Positions 46,421 through 57,285 are shown, numbered from the stretch's first letter. The stretch is 64,000 nt of DNA from Powellomyces hirtus (GCA_025526995.1 JAHLKG010000003.1:1178001-1242000), one strand, 5' to 3'. A program made the numbers and translations. Notes: generated by a model not told the origin, from the letters alone.

Positions 46421-47758
46421 AATTTACAATGATTGCTTTCTTCTCACTCGCACGGCCAGCACGCGTAGGGACACAATAGCCAGGCACAGAAGGGGCCAAC
46501 AAAGGAACACGCGTGTGGCAAGCCCGACGGGCCCATCCATGTCGACGTTTGTGCGCTGCGCAAGGTAAATAACAAGGGGGCCCTGAAGGGAAAAAAGGGG
46601 GAAAGAGGCTTGGACGGGAGGCACACGAGCGAGCCCTGCATCCACAGACAGACGCGCGCACCGAGAACGTGGAGGCGGTGGGGGGGCGGGGGCGTTTGCC
46701 TTTCTTTGAATTTGATTTCCGCGGGTGACGCAAAGACACTCGCCCACTCAGACGGCTTCACCCGTGGAATTTGTTCGTTCATCATCGATCGCTCAGCAGG
46801 AAGCCGCCGCGCAGTCCAAAGCGCCAAAGAGGCCACAAACTCCTCTCAACCTCCGCCCTGAACCAGCCGCGCCGGGGCAAACCAACGCACTCCCCTTTCC
46901 GCCCCTGCCGTCTGGTCCGTGGCCCCTTTGCTTGTAATTTGGGTTCTTTTCTTCAATGGAGGCCCATGGAGCGAGGTGTCTCTCACATACATCATCATGG
47001 ACACGCATGCCAACGGAAAGCACACGTCTATAGAGACCCTTGGTCCGCCCGCCCTTTCTTCACCCCAAAGTCCCCCTTTTTTCGCCTCCACCTTCCCGCC
47101 ACGGCGTGTGTGTTTGTGTGTGTGATATCTGTGGAATGCGTATGTGTGCATGCGTGTGGAATGAATGAATGTATGAATGGATGCATGAAAGAATGATGGA
47201 ATAGGACCCTCCCTTCCTTTCCACATCTCCCTCCCTCTCGGCTTCCCTGCTGGCCGCCCGCCTCGCTCTGCTCTGCCGTCATCCTTTTTGGCCTCCTCCC
47301 CCCACACAAACACACACGAAGAATATAAATAACTGCCGCAGCCGCGCCCTCCCTCCCCTCCCTTCTTCAACAAACAAATAGACTAACAGCCCTGTGCTCC
47401 GTGGTTCTGTCTCCCCTTCACCTTCCTAGTCACTCATTCACACACTCACTCGCCCCCAACGCACAACGCACGCACTTTTTCCACGGCTCTCTCTCGCTCC
47501 CCATTATCTTTGCCCATTATCTAAGCGCCACACGCCGTCCACGCAACTCTGGTCACAGTCGCAGCCCTCTTTGCAAGGCGCACACCTCAGCACAGCAGCA
47601 TCCCTCCGCGCTCAGCCACCTTTCCCGGCTTGGTCGTTCGTCCCCGCTCTGCCGGTCTTGTCGTTTTTCCGCGCGTATAAGGCCATTCACCGCCCCACAA
47701 CGCGCCCCGCAAGCAAGCCCTCCTTCTCTCGTACGAGTCCGTCTCATCGTCGCTCATC
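46421..47758. other. Upstream region and long leader of the C2H2 gene
   Basis: A pyrimidine-rich, low-complexity stretch. TATAAATA at 47324-47331 lies about 430 bp ahead of the ATG and suggests a 5' leader of roughly 400 nt. A GAATG/TGAATG-type repeat occupies 47157-47200. Overlapping short frames are compositional and are not called. Confidence 0.5.
47324..47331 (+). promoter_or_regulatory. TATA box of the C2H2 zinc-finger gene
   Basis: TATAAATA is followed by a C/T-rich tract typical of fungal start regions. It predicts transcription starting near 47355, well upstream of the ATG at 47759. Confidence 0.5.
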
Positions 47759-49060
47759 ATGAACATTGCCGAACTCGTCTGCAATGACTCTGAAGAACCG
47801 CTCCCACGCAAACCTAGCCGGGATGCAGGTGTACCCACCCGTCAGTCGTGTCTTTCGTTGCAAACTGAGTCTCAGGCCGGCACCTTTCGATTCAAGAACC
47901 CAACCGATATCCCGCAGCACTTGGCACGTCCCAACCTGCACTCCAAGGCCCCCACAGCGTCAGTCGCTCCTGCTCATGGCGACAACCGCAATCCCGCGTA
48001 CGGATACGGAAGCAACAGCAACAGCATCGCCCTGGGCCCGCGCAAGGCATACCCTCCGGCGCCTTTGGACACATCGTCTGCGCGCTTGCAACAGACCAAC
48101 GGCTGGGCTTACTATCCTTCTCCTTCACCTGACCGTTATCACGAACAGATGGGTTCTATCGCCCAGGCCTTCCACGCTCACCAGAACCACCACTTTGTAG
48201 TCCCACATCCTGTTACCGGTCTCCCAGCTGCTGAGCGACCCGGTCAAAGGTCTTACGGCTTGCACGACGCCCGTCAGCGTTACTACGCTGCGGGGACGGT
48301 GCGGGACCGTGCCCCTTCGGCGGTACCATCAGCTCGCTCGCAGCTTCTCTCTGGCACCGCATCCAGACAAGTCGGTGGCTCGTCTACTGAACCAAGGTCG
48401 TCATACCTGCCTCAGCACTACCAAGCGCAGTCACTGCATCGTCGTCCACTCCCTCCACCGGGTAGCCGCGGAGGTCCTCGCAGGCTCGTCAGCGACCAAG
48501 TATACCCTCCCGCTCGTCTTTGTTCGTCCCGTGCGCGCTCGTGTGAGGTTCCGTGCGAAGAGCCGCCTGTCTCAGACGACGCCTCGACCATATCACCAGA
48601 GCCCGAAACATCATACCCTCCCAGCCCGCACCACAGCGCACACTCATATTCTGGCTCAGATGACGACCAAATGGACGGCGAGCAGCATCGCTCGGGTGGA
48701 GAAGACCTGGATCCCGAAGCCGATCCTGACTCCCACTTTCACCGCATCCTCGCTTTGGCAACTATTGAGTTCCACCACACTGGCAAAATCACCTGCCCAT
48801 CATGCCACAAGGACTTTTCTCGTCTGTGCAACTTTCGTTCACACTTCAGAATTCACCAAGTGACGCGTCCGTTCATCTGCACGGTGTGCAACCAGCAGTT
48901 CCTCCGCAAGCACGACCTGAATCGCCATGAGCGCATTCACGCCGGTATCAAACCTTTCAGATGCGGCCGCTGTGGAAAGGGCTTTGTCAGGAAGGATGCG
49001 TTGCGCCGTCACGAGAACATGGTGCCAGACATTCAAAAATTCAGATGCGTCGTCAAGTAA
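47759..49060 (+). CDS. C2H2 zinc-finger transcription factor
   Basis: An intronless 433-residue protein. The first 310 residues are disordered, rich in Ser, Pro, His and Tyr, followed by an acidic stretch. The C-terminus carries three C2H2-type fingers: CPSCHKDFSRLCNFRSHFRI (ending H-x3-H), CTVCNQQFLRKHDLNRHERI and CGRCGKGFVRKDALRRHENM. The linkers VTRPFI and AGIKPF are variants of the TGEKPF linker. The third finger's last ligand is not a standard HxxxH, so it is probably imperfect. DNA-binding specificity cannot be read from this. Its long leader may hold translational control. Confidence 0.88.
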   Translation: MNIAELVCNDSEEPLPRKPSRDAGVPTRQSCLSLQTESQAGTFRFKNPTDIPQHLARPNLHSKAPTASVAPAHGDNRNPAYGYGSNSNSIALGPRKAYPPAPLDTSSARLQQTNGWAYYPSPSPDRYHEQMGSIAQAFHAHQNHHFVVPHPVTGLPAAERPGQRSYGLHDARQRYYAAGTVRDRAPSAVPSARSQLLSGTASRQVGGSSTEPRSSYLPQHYQAQSLHRRPLPPPGSRGGPRRLVSDQVYPPARLCSSRARSCEVPCEEPPVSDDASTISPEPETSYPPSPHHSAHSYSGSDDDQMDGEQHRSGGEDLDPEADPDSHFHRILALATIEFHHTGKITCPSCHKDFSRLCNFRSHFRIHQVTRPFICTVCNQQFLRKHDLNRHERIHAGIKPFRCGRCGKGFVRKDALRRHENMVPDIQKFRCVVK

Positions 49061-50283
49061 CGCCGGCTAGTCTCCCGAGGCCACCGTCGCTATCAGTGTC
49101 ACCACCACCGTCACCATCACAGCCACTATCACCACCGTCATCGCCAATGGATACTTTTTGGGACTCGTCCTTCTCTCAGTTTGAACTGAACGTGTATATA
49201 GATCTCCGCGGCTGATGATGCAGTGATAGATGAGAGGCAGCGAGCCATGCCGAACTCTTTTCACCGTATGTCTTGCTTTTTTTTTTTTGTGCGTGCGTGT
49301 GGCAGCTTTGCTTTCCCCCATCCCTTAACTTTTAAGAAGCGTTTGTGCCTGCCATATTTTGTTAATGTCTTGCGTGTTCCACTCCGGTTGGAACGCGGAG
49401 TTTTGGAGGGAAAGTGTTTCAAATATAAGTACTCGTGATTGTATACCCCATTCTTGACCGCGTTCCGTATTTGTCTGCTGGGAATAAAAAGTCTACAGAA
49501 TCAGAAAATGCGACATTGGCTGCATCCCATATCGATCCGTAAACGCTACGTAACATACATACATCTTGTGAAATCAAGACATGTGCTGTGTTTCTGCCTG
49601 CTGCCTTGCTCAGCATTGCGCTGCTTTGGGGGACAGAACAACATTTCACCCCACGCGTGACGTCACAGAGGAAAGCGCGAGGATGGAGGGCGCAGCCGCT
49701 CCGCTTCCCGGGCCCTTGGGACTCGTCATTGTCCGATGGTGGCTTGTGTTGGTACCCTATCTTTGAGTCAATCTTACAATGAGTGATCAGCCGCATGGCT
49801 CCGCCGGCTAAGCCACCGCTCCTCCATTTTGCCTTCCACGATTGACCAGATTTTAATTGCTTTGAATCACGTGGGATCGACAGTTGGTTCATTAAGCCGG
49901 ATTTGGGAACATGGGCGTTTTTGGGACCGTCTCAGAGTGACTTGAGGTGTTCTTTCTCTCAAGACTTCCGCTTGTGGCTCCCACGCTTTCCACCTCGTCC
50001 ACTTCCCAAGGGTCGTTGATACAGATACGAGCTGTGCTGTTTCACCACGCGCGAAGCCTACCCCTGGAAACCAGACGCTCACTTGCAGGCTGCAGCTGCT
50101 GCGTTGGAAGCACACGGACTGGCCAATTCAAAAATACGGAACGGGAAAACCTTTTCGTTTGCAGACTCCTACCCATTCTTCTCCCTTCTATATCTCCCGG
50201 ACTCCAAACGCCGTTGTTAGTTGGGCGTTTGTGGGGGCTTACAAGTTAGAGAATATTAGGAACACGAGCAGGCAGAAAGCAAA
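49061..50283. other. Intergenic region
   Basis: It starts with CCACCRTCACC-type simple repeats (49080-49140) in the 3' flank of the C2H2 gene. No gene, RNA or mobile element is recognised in the rest. Confidence 0.5.
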
Positions 50284-52660
50284 ATGGTGGCCTCGTCAAC
50301 GACCGACATTCTGTCCTTTGTGGCAGGAGCCCTACCCACCTTTGTGCTTCTGATGGCCACTACCACATGGTGAAAGAGCACCGCAAAACGCTCCCCGGCG
50401 GTCTATACCTTCCCGTCTCAGACTCGGCCGAACTCGAGAATGCAAACCACAAGAAAGAGATCTCAGGTCGCTTGCTCGTGGCTGACGTGTTCTTGACTCT
50501 GTTGGCTAGTCTGAAGCATGCACTCAACTGCGTGAGGACCGTGAAAGCTGTTCATGAGAATGACGGTGTGGAAACCGCCACGATTGTGCTGGGCTTGCAG
50601 GCCATCGGATGGTTTAGGAGTCGTTCCTCATGGATTTCTGTGTACCCCGCTTCCGCTGCAAGGGTTGTCTCAGACGCTCTGTATGTTTTCGCTTAGGCTA
50701 GCATCCTCTACATCGCCTTCTCGGTGACCCGATCGTATCCAGCGCCGCCCCGGAGAACGCACGCCTATACGTTCTACTTTTACGTCCTCACCACTGCTGC
50801 CGAAGCTTACATTCTCCACGTGCTGCACGTTGAGCATGCGCATCACAGCGTGGTCGCACTTGCCCAGCTGGCGTTGATAGGCACCTGCGCCATGCTTTTG
50901 ATTGAGGTGTTCCAAATGTACAGGAAGGACTCGTATGGGACGCATGCAATGGCGATGAGCGAATGGTAAGTTGCTCGAATTCGGATTGGAGAGACAGTTC
51001 CATGTTTTGCTCACGCTCAATCTATTTTTCCCTCGTTCTGTAACGTATAGCCATGGCGGGAAGCCAACGCGTCGTTATTTTCGCGCATGATGTTCTTCTG
51101 GCTTAACGCGTTCATCCGTCTGGGCAACAAGCGGTCTTGGACGAGAAGGATCTGTGGGAGCTGCAGGAGAGCGATGATCTGTGGGAGCTGCAGGAGAGCG
51201 ATCGTTCAGCGAGCATCAACGCTGGGTTTAAAGAGAACAGACGCAAAAATCCCAAGCGCTCTCTCCTGCGAGACATGTGTTCCAGCATCAAGTATTTCCT
51301 GTTGTACCAGTTCACGTGTGCCTTCTTGTACTCGGTCCTTGCTCTCGGAGGTCCCTTCTTCCTCACCCAGCTCGTTGGCTGGGTTGCGGATCCCAACCGC
51401 GTGATGACAACGGGATGGCTATTGCTGTTTGGATTGACATTCGCGGGTGTCGCGCGCGCCATTGTTGGTGCACAGATGTTTCACATCGGGCGTCGCGCGT
51501 CGCTGAGGTCCATGGAATCATTGTCGAGCGAATGTACTCTAAAGCTCTGCGTCGCGCGGCAAATGGTAGCCCGCGCTCCGCAGATGGAGAAGAGGATAAA
51601 GCTGTTGCATCCGCTGGCAAACTTGTTACAATGTGTGTAGTCATCGCAGAATATCGTAATGATCTGCTAGTGTGCATTATTGATAAATCTTTCATAGGAT
51701 GTCCGTCGATGCTGAACGTCTTGCCGGCTATGTCTGCTATGCGCACCGCTTGACCGTCGAGACACCCTTTTCGTTGGTGCAGCTTTGTTCTACACGGTCG
51801 GATGGTCCGCCACGGCAGGCGTCATCGTCATGCATCTCAGCGGCCCTCTCGGTGGCTTCCTGGGAAAGCTCATTGCTACTGTTCAAGACGAATGGATGAC
51901 CACCACTGACAAACGAGTCGACACCGCCAACGAGGTGCTGCAGGGCATCAGAATCATCAAATACTTTGGCTGCGAACCGCAATTCATCCAGCGCGTCTTC
52001 AAAGCCAACCGAAATGGACTCGGGTTCCACGCCAGCACCTCACTTACATCCCTCTAGACCCCTTTCGTCACATTTGTCATTTACACCACGGTTGCTGGAA
52101 AGCAACTCAGCCCTCAAACTGCCTTCACCGCGATCGCCCTCCTCAGCCAAGTTAGTCAGCAGATGCAAATGCTCCCATATCTAATTATGGAAATCACCCA
52201 AGTAAAAGTCTCCTACGGCCGAATTGCCAAATTCCTCCAGGAATTTGAATTGGAAAGTACAACCGCGAAAACTCTGTCGAATCTTCCTCCAATCTCAATC
52301 TCTGTGGACTGGGATTCCGAAACTAACACCGTCACCGAACCTCCGGTGGTTGGGTTCCAGCATGGGACCTTTACCTTCTTTGGAAACGATGAAGGAGAAT
52401 CTGCGTCTGTACCGGGAAAGACAGACAACGAAACGGTCATTGACGTTCCTGCTTCAGTCGCTGACAGTGAGACCCCATCAGAGGAGCGTGTTAGCAGATC
52501 TGTCCTCCGGGATCTCCACATTGACTTCCCCTAGGCGGCCTCTGTGTGATTTCTGGCGCCACCGGATCTGGCAAAAGTTCTCTGATTTTGGCATTGCTTG
52601 GAAGTACGGCAACACGAGGGGCAGAATGGGAAGTGTTCCGGTTTGCAATGCCGTTAGTAA
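50284..52660 (+). pseudogene. ABCC-family (MRP-type) ABC transporter relic
   Basis: In order: an N-terminal membrane segment (50284, LSFVAGALPTFVLLM), TMD0-like helices (50367-50969), the linker before TMD1 (ANASLFSRMMFFWLNAFIR, DEKDLWEL), TMD1 helices (51240-51500), the loop MSVDAERLAGYV (after a recognisable intron ending at 51700), more TMD1 (51785-52230) and the start of nucleotide-binding domain 1 with Walker A GATGSGKSS (about 52555-52580). It then stops: no signature motif, Walker B, TMD2 or NBD2. Three in-frame TAG stops (50694, about 52056, about 52532) and frameshifts near 51136, 51508, 51780 and 52535 break it. TAG is an ordinary stop elsewhere here, so recoding is unlikely. A family member is normally about 1500 residues. 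Confidence 0.88.
51160..51213 (+). repeat. 27-bp in-frame tandem duplication in the ABC relic
   Basis: GATCTGTGGGAGCTGCAGGA-GAGCGAT is present twice in tandem, encoding DLWELQESD twice. It duplicates the conserved ...EEDLWEL... linker of MRP-type transporters. Confidence 0.85.
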
Positions 52661-52769
52661 CCATTCTTTGCTCTAGAAATGAAGCGTATCTCTGGGTCAC
52701 AATATCGATATGACATTGATCCTTGTTCAATCGTTGTGTAGAGCTGTCAATCCAAAATGTGATGGATCA

Positions 52770-53940
52770 GGGCATTATCCATTGGCCTACACTCCCACAA
52801 TTAGATTCCATGCATACCCGAACAATGTGTGGCTAAGAAAGCATGTTTTAGTAAGTTGCCATGCAGAAGTTACGCTAGAATAACATACATGATCCACGAC
52901 TTTGTGAATTTGCACCTAATTTGATTGGAGGAGGGTTTGGATACTGTCAGAGGGATTCACATGCTTGATAGGATCGCGCTGGACGGTGTCCACCTCGCGC
53001 TTTAGGGCTTCTATCACTTTGGCATCCATGACATATCGGCTGTGATCTGGTATGAAATTCACTATGATTTGTCAGAGAAGACCCTCGGACGAAAGCAAGG
53101 ACCTGGCATCCAAGAAGGGAAGAATTCTTGAAAATGCGTACCAATGATCTTGACCGCGTACTCTCTGCCAGTCGATCTCTCATATGCCAAGTGCACCACT
53201 GAGAAGCTTCCTCGACAACAGATTGCTTATTCGAGAGTGATAAATGAAGACGTGCCCGGCGACAATGCATACCTTCCAAGCTCATCCCTAATGTCATAAG
53301 CCTGAGCTACCTCATTGTTGGACGCCATCTCCGCTGGCTTCTGAAAAATAAAATCTGTATAACATGCGTCAGATCATAGACTGGTGATTATAGCCAGTTC
53401 TTTCATCTTACGATGTTCTCCGCAGTCGATCGCGTTTGCATGAGATAGCACACGCGTAGTTCCTGGGCATTCCGTCAGTTGCCTGATTTACTCAGCTTCT
53501 CGATGCACTCCAAGCGTTTACCTTTGTCCAGAGCTATTCCGTCAATGTACTGCGAATGACAAACGAAGTCAGATATTCAAACGCGACTTGATCGCATCCA
53601 GTCAAACATACGATGCCGGTTGTTGAAAGATTTTCTATTAAAATAGTTGGCCCATCGTTTGTATCGGCCACCTTGCATAGAGTTGGTTGGATTTCTAGAT
53701 GTGCTTCAGCAAGCTCCCCATTATACCTTTGCAATGCGAAAATGCTGTTCCAATGCAGAGAGTGAGCAATAAAATAATTTTTACAATGAATCCTGTACAA
53801 AGCACAATATGTCGTTGATCACCTGGGACGATATGGACGGCCCATCAAATGTAAAGTCGCAGGTGGCGCCGGTGCCCAAGTGATACTCATCTGTTGGGGC
53901 AACGAAAAGCAGCGGTTCCGATCGAGCTTCGGCATGTCAA
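52770..53940 (-). pseudogene. FHA-domain protein kinase relic (CHK2/RAD53-like)
   Basis: Read in exons on the minus strand: DEYHLGTGATCDFTF, then QHFRIAK, then DGPTILIENLSTTGI, then YIDGIALDKG: an FHA domain with the NLSTTG element. After HANAIDCGEHHFIFQ and MASNNEVAQAYDIRDELG comes the kinase glycine loop (GSFSVVHLAYE) and AVKII with the catalytic lysine, then IEALKREVDTVQ and VQIHKVVDH. FHA followed by a CAMK-type kinase is the DNA-damage checkpoint kinase architecture. Splice sites are mostly intact, but one base is missing at the junction inside the glycine loop (about 53211), a TGA lies just upstream of the FHA domain (about 53935), and nothing homologous continues past about 52880: the catalytic HRD, DFG and APE motifs are absent. 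Hence a truncated relic. Confidence 0.75.
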
Positions 53941-54587
53941 TATGGAAAGCCATGAAATGGATTCAGGCGTTTTGAGTCACGATGAACCTGGGAAAAGTAT
54001 TGGTTGCCGATTCCGGTACACCGCTCCCATAAGACCCATTAATCGCACGAGTTGTTTTCATCATCATAGGTACATGACAGTGTCCCAGAAAGAACTGGGG
54101 GGAATCTCTGCGCCGGTCAAGCCACGGCACGCGTGGGTTCGCGCCACACACCTATAATGTACAGTCGGTGGGCAAAAATGTCGAGCCATCCCTAGGACTA
54201 GCTCCACGGTGATTATCGCAGTTGCGTCTCTGAGGCCTGGTTTTTTCTTATCGTATTTGAGATCGCTTTTGAACGAGAAATCAATTAGTAACACCCGAGA
54301 GCAGAATGAAACAAAATTGACGACGCCTGGCCCCCAGGTCAGACTATCTGTGCTTAAAGAAAGAGGGTGACGTAGGCGAGGGGGTGGGACTGCTGGTGGT
54401 ACTGCGCCCCAATGACACGCGACGAACTTGCTCGCCCATTTCGCGCGCGCGTGGCAAATACCGGCATGAGAGACACAAAGGGGGAGTGATGCGCGCATGC
54501 CACCAAGACGCCTATAAAACAAACCCTCCAACCCAACTGACGCTCTGTGCGAACCCCCGACTTACACTGGAAAGCTTCACGCAACCC
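53941..54587. other. Intergenic region
   Basis: Between the kinase relic and the small His-rich gene. No gene is recognised; short frames on both strands lack domains. Confidence 0.4.
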
Positions 54588-54610
54588 ATATATTTATATA
54601 CAGTATATAC
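54588..54610 (+). promoter_or_regulatory. TATA-rich promoter of the small gene
   Basis: An A/T run containing TATATTTATATACAGTATATA lies 52-74 bp upstream of the ATG at 54662, suggesting a strong TATA promoter with a short leader. Confidence 0.5.
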
Positions 54611-54661
54611 TTCCCGTCTCAGAAGTCCAAAGCAACCGATCGTCACCTTTGACCAGAAGCA

Positions 54662-55021
54662 ATGGACCCAGCCGCATTCCCTACCCCGGTCGAAGCCGCC
54701 GTTCAAGGCCTGAACCCTAACCCTGAGCCTCTCCATACGGGCCTTTCTGACCTACCCGACTTGACGGACATGATCGGCGGTCCGACCGACGCACACACTT
54801 ACCGGAGTCCAATGCAAAACCATCACCAACACCAAGCGCCCACTCACCATGCGCATGCAAGCGGTACCCGTTCGACTCACCCGGCTACTATTCGTGACGC
54901 GTATCAGGACGGCGTGGCCCAAGGCTCACACTTTGTGGGCGCTGCCCTGGAAACTGCTTACGGTGTCTGCCAAAAAGTCGCTGGCAAGGTCACTGGTTGG
55001 AGGGAGGGCGGAGAGCGATAG
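54662..55021 (+). CDS. Small hypothetical protein, His-rich middle
   Basis: 119 residues, intronless, with a well-placed TATA region upstream. The N-terminus is acidic with Leu/Pro (LHTGLSDLPDLTDMIGG), the middle has a Gln/His cluster (NHHQHQAPTHHAHA), and the C-terminus is a predicted amphipathic helix (HFVGAALETAYGVCQKVAGK). No family is recognised. Composition and promoter support expression, and the tight spacing to the convergent TDA10-like gene (about 60 bp) fits the compact layout. Confidence 0.55.
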   Translation: MDPAAFPTPVEAAVQGLNPNPEPLHTGLSDLPDLTDMIGGPTDAHTYRSPMQNHHQHQAPTHHAHASGTRSTHPATIRDAYQDGVAQGSHFVGAALETAYGVCQKVAGKVTGWREGGER

Positions 55022-55079
55022 TGTTGAAATGCAAATGTATTCATGTGCTTTGTAAATAATACACGCTCGGGACGTTGGA

Positions 55080-56030
55080 CTATCCTACGTTGAAACTCAA
55101 GAGTTCCCGGTTCTGGCCTATCAAAATCCTCAGAAATCTTCCAATTGTCTTCTCCTGCTCAGCTCGCAATAGCGAGTCGAGACCTAGCATATATCCGGGC
55201 ATGAAGCGATCAACGAAATCTTCGACCTCTTGATCGGTGAGACCGCTATGTGACAGATTCCACAAGGACCTTTCTTGCTCTTTCCGCCAAATGTAAACAT
55301 TGTTGAGATCTGTAGTATGTATGTGGAGAAGCACATCAAGACGCAGCCAGAGGCCATCGTATTCCTTCAGGGCGAGGTTCAGTTTTTCCACGTGCGTCGG
55401 CTGGTGTGATCTCAAACACGGGAAAACACTCTCCAGGGAGGCATCGATACCATTGGAACTGTGAAAGAACTCCTGAAGACGACGATCCGGCAGCGACCGG
55501 AAGCCCACGCACCAACCTTCCAAAATGATGACATGGAAAGGCGCAAGTGCCGTGGTCCATTTCTCCCTTGGTGCGCGGTCACCACGGCCTTGGTGTAAGG
55601 ACTTGTCATAGCGCGGAATCAGCACCGAAGAGGGACGACCTTCTAGAGCACTCTGGTGGGCCAAAGTAAGCTCATCGAGAACATTCAGCGCGAGCGAGAT
55701 ATCGTGAGTGCCAGGATTGCCACGGTACTGAAGTAGCTTATTTCCAGGTTCACTGGAAGCTAAGCTGTCCTGCTCTTGTTTGGTGAGGTAGAAGTCGTCA
55801 ATTGATAAGGATATTACAGAGAGGCTACGTGGAGGAGCTGCCAGAGAGCTTTCTAGCTGCTTCGATAGCGTAGTCTTTCCTGACCCTTGCGGGCCGGACA
55901 CGCCAACAATAAGCGGTCGTAGTGGGAAAGGATCGCGCGACAACCCGCCTTGCGATAGAGCTGTCTCAGGGCAGACGGTATGCAACCACTCCAAAACTTG
56001 TGACTCCGCAAGATGTCGAACGCTCATCAC
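55080..56030 (-). CDS. TDA10: P-loop kinase of the TDA10 / D-glycerate 3-kinase family
   Basis: An intronless 316-residue protein. The Walker A motif is GPQGSGKTTLSKQL near residue 45, and an uridine-kinase-like SIDDFYLTKQEQ motif follows. It also has RGNPGTHDISLALNVLDEL and FHVIILEGWCVGF (Walker B strand and EGWCVGF, highly typical of the family), then WLRLDVLLHI and the C-terminal WRKEQE segment. Plant members phosphorylate D-glycerate in photorespiration; the yeast protein Tda10 has the same fold but no settled substrate. Two adjacent ATG codons (56030, 56027) open the frame. It is divergent from the thioesterase gene 353 bp away. Confidence 0.92.
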   Translation of the reverse strand: MMSVRHLAESQVLEWLHTVCPETALSQGGLSRDPFPLRPLIVGVSGPQGSGKTTLSKQLESSLAAPPRSLSVISLSIDDFYLTKQEQDSLASSEPGNKLLQYRGNPGTHDISLALNVLDELTLAHQSALEGRPSSVLIPRYDKSLHQGRGDRAPREKWTTALAPFHVIILEGWCVGFRSLPDRRLQEFFHSSNGIDASLESVFPCLRSHQPTHVEKLNLALKEYDGLWLRLDVLLHIHTTDLNNVYIWRKEQERSLWNLSHSGLTDQEVEDFVDRFMPGYMLGLDSLLRAEQEKTIGRFLRILIGQNRELLSFNVG

Positions 56031-56383
56031 TGGCGATGCAAGTGGTTTTCAAACGCCAGATGCTCTCAAACGCGCCCGCTGCTCGAAGATGATGCCCAGA
56101 AGACGCACTTGCCAATAAATCGTTTACTTATTTTAGGGACCTGGTGGCAGCGCATGAGAATACTCGTGCTCCCGGCAACAACGCTGTCGACGTCGTGCTC
56201 TTAACCAGGCTCTCAACCGTCCCATATCTTTAGCCTGGGTCATTGTCATACAACGTCGTTCGTCACAAGCCACGCTGATTGGTCATCCTCCGCAGTCGAT
56301 CCTTTCCGCTCTTCCGGAATTCCGCTCTTGGTGTAAATGAACGGTTGGAAACATTTTCTTGACTATTACTTACCGCGGCAAGT
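56031..56383. other. Bidirectional promoter region
   Basis: 353 bp between the starts of the TDA10-like gene (-) and the thioesterase (+). No clear TATA box or other element is recognised. Confidence 0.45.
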
Positions 56384-57285
56384 ATGAATGTCCTGTCATC
56401 GGCCAGTCGATTGCGTCTCGGGGCCCTCTCCGTCGGCGCTCGCCGCGGAGCACTTTCTACCTGTCGCGCAAAGTCCACTGCAGCCGGCCCACGCGTCCCT
56501 GTGGGTGCACTTGCGAGCATTGACGAGACCAGGAACCAGATCCCGCCAGCGCTGAAAGAAGTTCTTGCGGGATACCCATCATTGATCAATCTTCCCGTGC
56601 AATGGGGTGAACAAGATGTGCGTGCTTTAGCTGGCTGGTGCGGTTACCGCGGAACAATGAGCATGTGGAAGCCCCTCGCACTAGCGTGTCTGACTTTTTA
56701 CTTCTGTTAGGCTTTTGGACATTTGAACAATGTAGTCTACATGCGATATATCGAGAGCGGACGTACGTAGTCTGTTTGTGGTTTTTCGATGACATCGCTC
56801 GCAGAACTTATCTTCACGACAACGGTGGGCCTTTCCCGTCAACAGGTTTGGCCTACTTTGATCAAATCTTGAAGCCGCATCTTTCGAAAGCTGCGTACAA
56901 CTCCTTCATCCAAGCGAGAGGTGTTGGTAAGTTGAAACATAGGATATGTAGACAAGCCTCTTTGAGAGATCTTCAAGGTATCTCTCTGATTTGGCACCAC
57001 ATCTTGGTCCCTTGTGCTATAGGTCCCATCGTGAAAAGCGTCTCCTGCAAGTATATTGCCCCTGTGCGATATCCAGACACTGTCACCGTTGCTGTGAAGG
57101 TTCATCCGGACAGTGTCAAAAAGGACCGATTTACTCAGTCCGCAATCGTCGTGTCACACGCACAGGAACGCATCGTTGCGTCTTCAGAATCCGTGATAGT
57201 AACATTCGATTACCGTGAACAGTGCAAGGCAGACATTCCGCAGGAAGTTTTGGCTGCCTGGAAAAAAGGAGAGGGGATAGAATAG
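56384..57285 (+). CDS. Mitochondrial hotdog-fold acyl-CoA thioesterase (4HBT family)
   Basis: Four exons: 56384-56617, 56711-56766, 56805-56926, 57023-57285 (675 nt, 224 residues). The N-terminus is Arg/Ser/Ala-rich and lacks acids (MNVLSSASRLRLGALSVGAR), a typical mitochondrial presequence. The hotdog signature spans intron 1: QWGEQD then AFGHLNNVVYMRYIESGR, where the Asp and the HxNN motif mark the 4HBT active region. The C-terminal strands (SVSCKYIAPVRYPDTVTVAV) complete the fold. It should hydrolyse acyl-CoA; chain length is unknown. Intron 2 is only 38 nt (56767-56804), but phase requires it. Confidence 0.88.

Noticed and set aside
46600..47400. Several overlapping Pro/His/Cys-rich frames on both strands
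   Set aside because: They arise from pyrimidine-rich low-complexity DNA ahead of the C2H2 gene; a TATA box at 47324 places this stretch in promoter and leader.
50694..50696. TAG read as a sense codon in this genome
   Set aside because: Confident genes in the window, including the PA2G4-like, MEX67 and Gdown1-like genes, terminate with TAG, so the code looks standard.
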